Below, piece by piece: positions 52,103 to 60,464 of a DNA stretch of 64,000 bases (the first letter of the stretch is position 1; every line of letters begins with the position of its first letter). The stretch is taken from contig NZ_BCXJ01000004.1 of assembly GCF_001598215.1 (NCBI RefSeq), forward strand, positions 124,001-188,000, given 5' to 3'. The notes under the pieces were generated by a model. The model was given only the letters and a program-made list of their open reading frames with translations, was not told the origin of the DNA and ran no database searches. The DNA is from Shouchella clausii. Lineage in GTDB: Bacteria; Bacillota; Bacilli; Bacillales; Bacillaceae_D. A program made the translations under genes and the position numbers.

Positions 52103-52648
52103 CTCAGTTAGCATCCCTTCATCCATCGCCCCGTTGATTCGCCGGACAATTCTTCCTTCCCTATCGACAACAAGCGTCGTTGGTATACCGAAAATTTGAT
52201 ACTGTTCTTGGATGTCCCCCTCTTTATCTAACAGGGGGTCAAACGGCGCGTTAAAATGAGTTAAAAATGCCTTGACTTCTTGTATGCCTTTCTCTTCGCT
52301 CGTCAAATTGACGGCGACAAAATGATCGCCTTGCTGACTCAGTCGCTTTTCCGCTTCCACGATCAACGGCATTTCCTCTTGGCATGGATAACACCATGTC
52401 GCAAAAAAGTGGACCATTGTATACCGATGCGCTCCCTTTTTTGGATTAAATTCCCCAATGCCGCCAGATAAAGTCGGCAACGCAAAGGTAGGGGCCGCCT
52501 TCCCTTCTTGAACCCCTTCTTCCATTGCATGTACAATCGCTTCCACGTGCCGGAAAATCGATTCTGTTTTAAAATGGAACCATCCTACTGCCAGAATCGC
52601 TGCTACTAGGATTAAAAACAAGATCGACCGTCTGATAGAACGGATCAT
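52067..52648 (-). CDS. Membrane-anchored thioredoxin-like protein (ResA/TlpA type)
   Basis: A 193-residue protein with an N-terminal membrane anchor (SILFLILVAAILAVGWF) and an extracytoplasmic AhpC/TSA-TlpA domain (residues 55-190). The redox motif is FFATWCYPCQEEMP (CYPC), with the cis-proline in FGIPTTLVVD. It probably acts on thiols outside the membrane, for example apocytochrome or spore-wall proteins. The ATG at 52648 follows AAAGGG at long spacing. Its 3' end overlaps the HD gene. Confidence 0.82.
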   Translation of the reverse strand: MIRSIRRSILFLILVAAILAVGWFHFKTESIFRHVEAIVHAMEEGVQEGKAAPTFALPTLSGGIGEFNPKKGAHRYTMVHFFATWCYPCQEEMPLIVEAEKRLSQQGDHFVAVNLTSEEKGIQEVKAFLTHFNAPFDPLLDKEGDIQEQYQIFGIPTTLVVDREGRIVRRINGAMDEGMLTELPPFSVAGASL

Positions 52649-52693
52649 GCCAAAAAAACGCCCTTTCTTGGAGAATGATAGGAGTGTCTTTCG

Positions 52694-52855
52694 ATGAACA
52701 TGTATCAACTTTGCCAAGCCGTTGCCTGCCTCGCTTTATTGCTATTCGTATTTTTTTTGCAAGACGTCCCTTTTTCACTTTTATGGTTTAGCTTGCTTGT
52801 GGCACTCAACCTTGGCTTGCTACTATATAAACGTTTTCAAAATCGAACCCATTAA
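52694..52855 (+). CDS. Small two-helix membrane protein
   Basis: A 53-residue protein starting MNMYQLCQAVACLALLLFV with a second helix (LLWFSLLVALNLGLLLY) and a basic tail (KRFQNRTH). AGGAG lies 9 nt before the ATG. It is divergent from the thioredoxin-like gene. No family recognised; topology suggests a small integral membrane protein. Confidence 0.6.
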   Translation: MNMYQLCQAVACLALLLFVFFLQDVPFSLLWFSLLVALNLGLLLYKRFQNRTH

Positions 52856-52969
52856 CCGACCTGCCTCTGTAAAAAATAGGGTTCCCTCTAGTGTATGTCC
52901 CTCTTCCCTCTCTTTATGCATCGCCTTTACGTTGTTTAGATGGAAGAGTTGTGTTTGCTTGCATTTTGA

Positions 52970-53998
<1,029 letters not shown>

Positions 53999-54045
53999 CC
54001 CTATTCGGCATAAAACATGAAGCATTTCATGGCATGAACGTAAAA

Positions 54046-54070
54046 ACGACGTAGCCGTGTGCTACGTCGT
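54046..54070. terminator. Terminator between trpS and the 40-codon gene
   Basis: ACGACGTAGC pairs perfectly with GCTACGTCGT around CGTGT. A TTTTT run lies on the minus-strand side, so it mainly serves the minus-strand gene. Confidence 0.8.
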
Positions 54071-54095
54071 ATCAGTCTAAGTGATTTTTCGTGTC

Positions 54096-54218
54096 TTAAT
54101 AGCCACTCGTTTTCTTGTACACTTTCCCAACAAAAAAGGAAAGTCCGAGCGTGCCGACTAACAAAACAACCGTTAAAATTTTCATAATTAAGTACGCAAA
54201 TGAGTCCATTGTCTCCAT
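54096..54218 (-). CDS. Small single-helix membrane protein
   Basis: A 40-residue protein: METMDSFAYLIMKILTVVLL then VGTLGLSFFVGKVYKKTSGY. One membrane helix and a basic C-terminal tail. GGAGG lies 9 nt before the ATG and a terminator follows. Between trpS and yjbA. No family recognised. Confidence 0.6.
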   Translation of the reverse strand: METMDSFAYLIMKILTVVLLVGTLGLSFFVGKVYKKTSGY

Positions 54219-54283
54219 CAATCCGTGCCTCCTTTTGTCGCTTCCATTATAAAAGAAAGCGCATACGATGTAAATAGAAAAAC

Positions 54284-54317
54284 AACGCGTTAAAGCAGGC
54301 CCCTTGCTTTAACGCGT
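54284..54317 (-). terminator. Terminator of yjbA
   Basis: AACGCGTTAAAGCA is perfectly complementary to TGCTTTAACGCGTT, with a T run on the minus strand. Confidence 0.85.
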
Positions 54318-54322
54318 TTTCC

Positions 54323-55069
54323 TTACTTTACCCGCTCTGGATGCTCCAACTCCCATAGTTTCTCGAAAAAGGAATGGCCTTTAACCATCGCTTCACATAA
54401 TTTGTAATGGCGGTTGCTCCAACCTGCACGAACGCCGTTCAACAATTGTTCCCGCACTTCTGCACGGCCTTTTTGCCGAAGTTTTTTGTATGTCAGAGGG
54501 TCCCACTCTGTACACCAATATTTTATTTCCGCATCTGAGCCTGTTGTCTGCAATTGATCTAGCACCATCAACAACAGTTGCTTCAGTTGCCTTTCCCTGC
54601 GGGTCAATCCCGCTAACTCGGCAGGACTCGGGGAAAGCAAATGGTATTCTTTTGCAGGCAGAGGGATTTCTAACTGGAAATAAGGGACATCTTGTTCAGT
54701 TAATGTCTCAAACACCAGTTGTTCTTGGCGTGGCGTTAACCGGCTCTTTCTAATTGGCGTTTTGTATCCCATTGTGTCTACTGCAATAATCCGTTTCCCA
54801 TCAGTGGCAATAAAACAATAATCGAGTTGGATGCGTGACATGTTTTTGCGCAAATAGCTCTTTTGAAACACTTCTTTGAGCAATTCCATTGGCAAATCAA
54901 GAAGCTGGTCCTCTATGTAATCCATTAGCTTCTCGTCCACTTTCAACAATTTTACTTGATCAAGCACTTCTATGCGGTCTTCACTTCTCCACTCATGGAA
55001 CGGGCACACATTGTATCCATTCTCCTCGCCTTCAAACCAGTTTACCCATACATCTCTCATCATGACCAT
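54323..55069 (-). CDS. yjbA: YjbA-like protein (DUF3603)
   Basis: A 248-residue protein of the DUF3603 family with the length and location (next to trpS) of B. subtilis YjbA. It has a [23 protein letters not shown]-terminus and a C-terminal helical region ([18 protein letters not shown]). Function unknown. GAGGAGG lies 10 nt before the ATG. Confidence 0.85.
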   Translation of the reverse strand: MVMMRDVWVNWFEGEENGYNVCPFHEWRSEDRIEVLDQVKLLKVDEKLMDYIEDQLLDLPMELLKEVFQKSYLRKNMSRIQLDYCFIATDGKRIIAVDTMGYKTPIRKSRLTPRQEQLVFETLTEQDVPYFQLEIPLPAKEYHLLSPSPAELAGLTRRERQLKQLLLMVLDQLQTTGSDAEIKYWCTEWDPLTYKKLRQKGRAEVREQLLNGVRAGWSNRHYKLCEAMVKGHSFFEKLWELEHPERVK

Positions 55070-55143
55070 CTGAATCGATCCTCCTCACTAGTATGCTCTT
55101 TGGAGTCAGTATGGTCACGAGGGGCAAATCTTAAACACCATTT

Positions 55144-55959
55144 TCATGTTTCCCTTCCATTGCGCAGTACCGACTCAGCATCCTCATCTAGAAAGGCTAA
55201 CGTGTCTTTGCTAGAACGTTCAGCTGCTGCTTTGCAAAGCTTGAAACCGTAATAATAGCCTAGCATAGCCGGAATGCCTGCCCGGTCGTCGCCATAGAGA
55301 TAAGGCTTGTAATTGCTTCTTCCTTTTCTCAACAAATTCGGCTTCAAATAGCGGACAAACCATTCTTCTTGCCAATGACGATCATATTTTTTTGTCCACG
55401 GCGCCACATATGCTTCACCGACCTCTTCTATTACAGCTAATTCAGCAAGTCCTTCCATCACCATCGATTCTAATAACGAAATGGACGATTCTGTTTCCTG
55501 TGTGCGCCATAATCGGCAAACATGATGGTATTCATGGGTGACTAATGCTTTTAAGTCATTTTCCTCAATGTCGCTTGAAATAAAAAGGACGATGCCATCA
55601 GGAAAGCCAAGCCCCATTTTCCCTCCTAGTTCTGCCTGGAGCCGTTTATGTTCTTCATTTGCTGGCAACAAGAAAACGGGCACATTTGGCCCCTGCCATT
55701 TATGTTTCAAAGCGGTAAACTGTTCGCCAGCTACAGTCCAACAATCTGAGTGCAAAAATCGCCTCAAGCGGCTTTTCCTCGTTTTGGGCAAAAATAAACC
55801 GACTTTCTGCAAATAAGTAGCCAGTTGCTGATCAGTCGAATAAGCGAAAAGCGATTGAAGTGGCTGGATAAACAGTTGCCTATACCTTGTTTGGACAGAT
55901 TGCTCCTCGTAATGGTCCACATATAGCTCAATCCATCTGTTTGTCTTGACGATTCCCAC
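55144..55959 (-). CDS. yjaZ: YjaZ-like predicted zinc protease (DUF2268)
   Basis: A 271-residue protein. The DUF2268 signature ALVTHEYHHVCRLW contains an HExxH zinc-protease motif (HEYHH), with a downstream glutamate in VMEGLAELAVIEE as the likely third ligand. B. subtilis YjaZ lies next to fabF; here it lies between yjbA and a ywaC-type gene. GTG start with a weak site. No signal peptide. Confidence 0.85.
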   Translation of the reverse strand: MGIVKTNRWIELYVDHYEEQSVQTRYRQLFIQPLQSLFAYSTDQQLATYLQKVGLFLPKTRKSRLRRFLHSDCWTVAGEQFTALKHKWQGPNVPVFLLPANEEHKRLQAELGGKMGLGFPDGIVLFISSDIEENDLKALVTHEYHHVCRLWRTQETESSISLLESMVMEGLAELAVIEEVGEAYVAPWTKKYDRHWQEEWFVRYLKPNLLRKGRSNYKPYLYGDDRAGIPAMLGYYYGFKLCKAAAERSSKDTLAFLDEDAESVLRNGRET

Positions 55960-56039
55960 ACTCTCACATCCTTCAAAACAGAGTTACACTTGACTTTGCT
56001 TAGTGCCAAATCCAAAATGAAAGGCAGAGGTGACCGACA

Positions 56040-56792
56040 ATGAATGATCCTTTGCTTACTTTCGAAAAAGCAAAACAGCTAAAACAACAATTAACGGAAT
56101 TTATGATGATGTATAAATTTGCTTTAGACGAAATGGAAACAAGAATTTCCATTTTGCAAGAAGAATTCGAATTAATGCATGATTATAGTCCAATTGAACA
56201 TGTGAAAACGCGCTTGAAATCGCCGGAGAGCATTTTTGAAAAAGCGAGGCGTAAAAATATCCCTTTCCATTTGCATGTCTTAAAAAATTCCATCCAAGAC
56301 ATTGCTGGCATCCGCATTACTTGTTCGTTTCTCTCTGATATTTACCGGCTCGAAGAAATGTTAAGAAAACAAAGCGACATGCATGTAGTCACAGTGAAAG
56401 ACTATATTAAAAAGCCTAAGGAAAACGGCTACCGTAGCCTCCATATGATTGTGAAAGTGCCTGTCTATACATCCGCGCGCAAAGAAGAAGTGTTTGTAGA
56501 AATCCAAATCCGTACCATTGCTATGGATTTCTGGGCCAGCCTCGAACATAAGATCTTTTATAAATACAATCAAAATGTACCTAAACAACTCATTTCAGAG
56601 TTAACTGAAGCCGCCCATTCAGCTGCTGCACTTGATGAAAAAATGGAACATCTCCATCACGAAATGAGTGCGGTCAAGCAGAAGCAAGCGACACAGCCAG
56701 GCGATAGCGAACAATTGCAATTAAACAGCCACACATTCGCAATTCCTCGAAAATTGCTAGAAAGCCTGCAAAACTTACCTGATGATTTGTAA
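56040..56792 (+). CDS. ywaC: Small alarmone synthetase YwaC/SasA/RelP type
   Basis: A 250-residue (p)ppGpp/pGpp synthetase with one RelA/SpoT domain. It has YKFALDEMETRISILQEEFEL, PIEHVKTRLKSPESI, DIAGIRITCSFLSDIYRLEE, KKPKENGYRSLHMIV and VEIQIRTIAMDFWASLEHKI. It matches B. subtilis YwaC more than YjbM. The C-terminus is extended by about 40 residues. It lies upstream of coaA by 123 bp. Confidence 0.92.
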   Translation: MNDPLLTFEKAKQLKQQLTEFMMMYKFALDEMETRISILQEEFELMHDYSPIEHVKTRLKSPESIFEKARRKNIPFHLHVLKNSIQDIAGIRITCSFLSDIYRLEEMLRKQSDMHVVTVKDYIKKPKENGYRSLHMIVKVPVYTSARKEEVFVEIQIRTIAMDFWASLEHKIFYKYNQNVPKQLISELTEAAHSAAALDEKMEHLHHEMSAVKQKQATQPGDSEQLQLNSHTFAIPRKLLESLQNLPDDL

Positions 56793-56915
56793 GGCGTGTG
56801 AACAAATCTTTTCCTACATGTATACGTTCGCTCAAGTGTTCTATTCTTGATTATCCGTTTCAGCCGTGCTACGCTTCATCTATTGAAGTAAGCTCAACCC
56901 GCAAAGGAGATCCTT

Positions 56916-57866
56916 ATGACAACGGATGAATTAACAAAAAGCTTAGAGGCTTTTACTCACTTCACTCGTGCAGAATGGGCACAGCTAAACGACGGGCTTA
57001 GCGCTCCTCTCACGGAAAAAGAGCGGAAAAACCTCGAAGGTATTTATGAAACGATATCTGAGGCAGAAGTGAATGATGTATACATGCCTTTATCTGAATT
57101 ACTTTATAAACGAATGATCCATAATGTGAGGCTTCATGACGATTTAAACCGCTTTTTAAAAAGGGAACGGAAGCGCGTGCCATTTATCATTGGCATAGCT
57201 GGGAGCGTTGCAGTCGGAAAAAGCACAACCGCAAGGCTGATTCAAGCATTGGCTTCAAGATGGCCTGGCTCTCCGAAGGTGGAGCTTGTCACAACAGACG
57301 GCTTTCTATATCCAAATGAAGTGCTGGAAGAACGAGGTCTAATGAAACGGAAGGGCTTTCCTGAAAGTTACGATATCCGCAGCCTGCTTACTTTTTTGAC
57401 AGACTTAAAAGCAGGCACGCCTGTCGTAAAAGCACCTATGTATTCCCACTTGACTTACAACATTGAAAAAGACCGTATCCAAACGTTGATAAAACCGGAT
57501 GTCGTCATTGTCGAAGGTATTAATGTCCTACAAGTAAACCGAAAAGGCAAGCGCATGCCCCATGTGTTTGTCTCTGATTTTTTTGATTTCAGCATTTATG
57601 TCGATGCAGACGAAAAAGACATATTATCTTGGTATATCGAGCGCTTTCAACTGCTCCGTAACACAGCATTCCAAAAGCCCGAGTCGTATTTTCACCGCTA
57701 CCGCGACTTAACTGATGAAGAAGCGGTTGCAATGGCGGAATCGATTTGGCATACCATTAATGGCGTTAATTTAGAAAAGAACATTAAGCCAACACGCCTT
57801 CGCGCCGATTTGATCTTAACAAAAGGCGCCCATCATCGCGTTGAGCAAGTCCAATTGCGCAAATAA
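56916..57866 (+). CDS. coaA: Pantothenate kinase, type I
   Basis: A 316-residue kinase catalysing the first committed step of coenzyme A synthesis. The P-loop [17 protein letters not shown] is near residues 95-110. [20 protein letters not shown] and VEGINVLQ follow. Type I features (HxxR-like [26 protein letters not shown]) are present. AAAGGAG lies 7 nt before the ATG. Terminator shared with the convergent CAP gene. Confidence 0.96.
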   Translation: MTTDELTKSLEAFTHFTRAEWAQLNDGLSAPLTEKERKNLEGIYETISEAEVNDVYMPLSELLYKRMIHNVRLHDDLNRFLKRERKRVPFIIGIAGSVAVGKSTTARLIQALASRWPGSPKVELVTTDGFLYPNEVLEERGLMKRKGFPESYDIRSLLTFLTDLKAGTPVVKAPMYSHLTYNIEKDRIQTLIKPDVVIVEGINVLQVNRKGKRMPHVFVSDFFDFSIYVDADEKDILSWYIERFQLLRNTAFQKPESYFHRYRDLTDEEAVAMAESIWHTINGVNLEKNIKPTRLRADLILTKGAHHRVEQVQLRK

Positions 57867-57892
57867 ACATCTTATACCTGACTTGCAGAAAC

Positions 57893-57929
57893 AAAAAAAC
57901 TCCGCTGCTTTTAGCTGCGGAGTTTTTTT
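57893..57929. terminator. Bidirectional terminator between coaA and the CAP-domain gene
   Basis: AAAACTCCGCTGC-type arm (ACTCCGC) pairs with GCGGAGT and is flanked by seven A and seven T residues. Confidence 0.9.
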
Positions 57930-57935
57930 GGCGTG

Positions 57936-58697
57936 TTACCCTTTAAACAATTGCACGAACATTTTGCCGTAAGGACCGCCGTCAACTACGCCAATGCCTA
58001 CTTCTGTGTAGTTGCTGTTCAAAATGTTTTCACGGTGTCCTTGTGAATTCATAAGGGCGTTATGTGCTGCTTCTACTGTTTGGTTTCCAGCCAAGTTTTC
58101 GCCAGCTGTATTATAAGAAATACCAAACTGCTTCATCATGTCAAATGGAGAACCATACGTAGGTGAATTGTGGTCAAAATAGTTGTTGTCGATCATGTCT
58201 TGTGCTTTGACACGAGCTACCTCTGTTAGCTTTTGATCGACTTTTAGAGGTTGAAGCCCTGCTTTTTGGCGCTCTTGGTTAACAAGGTCAACCATTTGCT
58301 GTTCTTCTTGAGTCACATCACCAGATGCATCGCTTTCCTCTTGTTGTGGCTCTTCCTCTACCGTTTCCTGTTCTTCAGGTGTGTTTGTTGGCTCGCCTGC
58401 TTCTACTTCTGGTGCCTCAGGTTGTACTTCTTCCTCAGGAGTTGGCGCTGGCGCTTCTTCCTTATTGATGAGATCAGTAACAAAATCTAAATCTTCCAAA
58501 TTCACATTCGACCAATCGATGTTGCCAAATTGCTCTTTTAGCTCATTCAGATCGACTTTCACGCAATCACCGCTAGCTGTGTAGACGTAAGGCCCTTTCA
58601 CTTGAACTTTATATTGGCCAGCAGCATCGGCTTGGTTAGAAAAGCCTGCTCCTACGATGGCAGCGGCAGCTAATGTAGAGATAACTAATTTCTTCAT
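57936..58697 (-). CDS. Secreted CAP-domain (SCP/PR1) protein
   Basis: A 253-residue protein. The signal peptide KKLVISTLAAAAIVGAGFSN is cleaved near ADA. A short N-terminal domain follows with one Cys. An acidic Pro/Glu-rich linker (APAPTPEEEVQPEAPEVE) covers residues 82-122. The C-terminal CAP domain (130-253) has VDLVNQERQKAGLQPL, YFDHNSPTYGSPF, GENLAG and GHRENILN. Similar to YkwD/CAP proteins of Bacillus. GGAGG lies 6 nt before the ATG. Confidence 0.9.
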   Translation of the reverse strand: MKKLVISTLAAAAIVGAGFSNQADAAGQYKVQVKGPYVYTASGDCVKVDLNELKEQFGNIDWSNVNLEDLDFVTDLINKEEAPAPTPEEEVQPEAPEVEAGEPTNTPEEQETVEEEPQQEESDASGDVTQEEQQMVDLVNQERQKAGLQPLKVDQKLTEVARVKAQDMIDNNYFDHNSPTYGSPFDMMKQFGISYNTAGENLAGNQTVEAAHNALMNSQGHRENILNSNYTEVGIGVVDGGPYGKMFVQLFKG

Positions 58698-59106
58698 GAA
58701 TATCCTCCTAATCGTTGCGTACTGTGTATTCGTATCCCTGTTCGCCAGATACACACACATCCTAGCATACAAAAAGAATCGGATTCTATGGTAAAAGATT
58801 CATATAGTGGCATCTTGAAACGTTTTGTAATAGAACAATTGGCTCGGCCATTAACGGCTTGATCGCCGCTATATTCCAAAAAAGCAACTGGAAATTCTCC
58901 TCAACTGTTACACAACTGTAAAACGAGGCTCTAATTGTAACCATTGCGTAACAAATTGGCTTCAGCGTTGCTATGAACACATCGGCTGCCTTCTATGCGA
59001 AGCTTGGAAAACATTTTCAGCTCTTTTTTTATGAGAATCTGTTACAGTGTTAACGTGCGATTTTTGTGCACACTAGATTCACTGATGATAGGAGTTGCAT
59101 AGGTTT
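58698..59106. other. Intergenic region, no gene supported
   Basis: About 410 bp between divergent genes. Open frames on the minus strand lack ribosome binding sites. It probably contains promoters for both flanking genes; I could not assign them with confidence. Confidence 0.35.
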
Positions 59107-59700
59107 ATGATCAAAAAACTTATATTCCTCATTTTTGGCTCAATTGGATTGTCTTTTGCTGCGCTTGAACCAGCCGATGCAAAACAACTTACACACCCAG
59201 TTCAGCCAGGTGAGACCATATATACACTAAGTCAACGGTATGGCGTCCCAGAAGCAGCGATTATGAAAGTCAACGATCTTTCCGATTCTGCGATTGAAGC
59301 TGGCGAGACGCTAACGATTCCTGCAGCTGTTTCCGCTGCGGAGAGAGAGCTTTTAGCTAAACTAGTCAGCGCTGAGGCAAAAGGCGAACCGTATGCAGGG
59401 AAAGTCGCGGTAGCTACTGTTGTGCTAAATCGAGTTGACAATGAAAATTATCCAGATACTGTGCACGATGTTATTTATGAAGTAACACCATCTGGCCATT
59501 ATGCCTTTTCCCCTGTCCTGGATGGCGCCATTAACAATAAGCCTGATGACGAGTCAAGACGAGCTGTGACAGAAGCCCTAGCGTTCCGGGGCCAAGGTCA
59601 ACAATCGCTTTATTTCTATAACCCGAAAACAGCAACAAGCGGTTGGGTAGCCACACGGGAGCAGACACTCGTTATCGGCGACCATATTTTTGCCAAGTAA
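59107..59700 (+). CDS. LysM and SleB-type cell wall hydrolase
   Basis: A 197-residue secreted protein with a signal peptide (KKLIFLIFGSIGLSFAAL). One LysM domain (HPVQPGETIYTLSQRYGVP, residues 27-70) is followed by a Hydrolase_2/SleB-CwlJ catalytic domain (LLAKLVSAEAKGEPYAGKVA, VATVVLNRVDNENYP, GHYAFSPV, YFYNPKTATS) with its catalytic glutamate in SAEAKGEP. Resembles YkvT/SleB. The ATG at 59107 is chosen; AGGAG is 12 nt away. Confidence 0.88.
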   Translation: MIKKLIFLIFGSIGLSFAALEPADAKQLTHPVQPGETIYTLSQRYGVPEAAIMKVNDLSDSAIEAGETLTIPAAVSAAERELLAKLVSAEAKGEPYAGKVAVATVVLNRVDNENYPDTVHDVIYEVTPSGHYAFSPVLDGAINNKPDDESRRAVTEALAFRGQGQQSLYFYNPKTATSGWVATREQTLVIGDHIFAK

Positions 59701-59761
59701 CGCCTAGACAATAAACGAATAAATGAAACTTGCACAAGTATAGGTTTCTTTTAAACAAATT

Positions 59762-59829
59762 CAGACTGATAGAAAGTGCTTGTCAGCCGAGGCGAACAAC
59801 GAAGGATGCGAGCGTTTGTCTATAGTCTG
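59762..59829 (+). repeat. Dispersed palindromic intergenic element, copy E (short form)
   Basis: 68 bp from CAGACTGATAGAAAGTGCTT to GCGAGCGTTTGTCTATAGTC(TG). Both termini are well kept, the interior is reduced to GCGAACAACGAAGGA. The right terminus abuts a terminator hairpin. Confidence 0.85.
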
Positions 59830-59865
59830 AAAGCTCATGCCATTTGTGGTGGTATGGGCTTTTTT
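59830..59865 (+). terminator. Terminator abutting element copy E
   Basis: AAAGCTCATGCCA pairs with TGGTATGGGCTTT (G-T pairs included) and is followed by TTTTG. Confidence 0.75.
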
Positions 59866-59935
59866 GCGCTTGCTGTGCTATTGTTGATTCAAATAGCGTA
59901 TAACAGGGAATAACGGTTATTGAGGAGGGGTCTGT

Positions 59936-60391
59936 ATGGAAAAAGGGCTTCGACTGGATCGTGTGACGGCTCTTGACATAAATAGAGGCGTCCAGCCAAA
60001 CTACGTAGCAGTGGTGTCACCGCTTGAGCGGATCGTATCGACTAAAAAAACAACAAGCGATACGTCTGCTAATAGCCTGCTCGCTTACGGCCATGCTCTA
60101 CGTCATACAAAAGCACCCAAAATGGGACACGTAACGAAACAAGGGGCAGAGCGCCTGAGCGACTGGGTATTCTCTCTATCTTGCCATTTTAAAACCGCTC
60201 ATTTTTATCAACGTCTAAACGATCAGTTAAGCAAACACGGGCTGCTCACGAAAACAGCATCAACTGGCAGACCGTTTCTTAACGCTGACGAGGCGGCCAT
60301 TTTAGCTGACGCTTTCAAACAAGCTTCCCCACCAACAAGCATGAGCCTAATTGCTGGCGGAGAAGGGTTGGCCATGGACTGCTACTGTTAA
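59936..60391 (+). CDS. Hypothetical protein, no family recognised
   Basis: A 151-residue protein. Mixed composition with no signal peptide or membrane helix; two segments are helix-like (GAERLSDWVFSLSCHFKTAH, ADEAAILADAFKQ). GAGGAGGGG lies 6 nt before the ATG and a terminator follows the stop, so it looks like a real gene. It lies between the SleB-type hydrolase and the nucleotidyltransferase gene. Function cannot be inferred. Confidence 0.6.
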   Translation: MEKGLRLDRVTALDINRGVQPNYVAVVSPLERIVSTKKTTSDTSANSLLAYGHALRHTKAPKMGHVTKQGAERLSDWVFSLSCHFKTAHFYQRLNDQLSKHGLLTKTASTGRPFLNADEAAILADAFKQASPPTSMSLIAGGEGLAMDCYC

Positions 60392-60419
60392 AAGCAGCGT
60401 CTTATGCCGCTGCTTTTTT
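60390..60419 (+). terminator. Terminator after the hypothetical gene
   Basis: AAAGCAGCG pairs with CGCTGCTTT and is followed by TTTG. The T run overlaps the next promoter. Confidence 0.8.
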
Positions 60420-60427
60420 GGTATACT
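60419..60427 (+). promoter_or_regulatory. Extended -10 promoter of the nucleotidyltransferase gene
   Basis: TGG followed by TATACT directly after the preceding terminator, 37 bp before the ATG at 60465. Confidence 0.55.
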
Positions 60428-60464
60428 ACTAGAGAAGAAAAATAAGCAAAAGGAGGCGGCTTAT

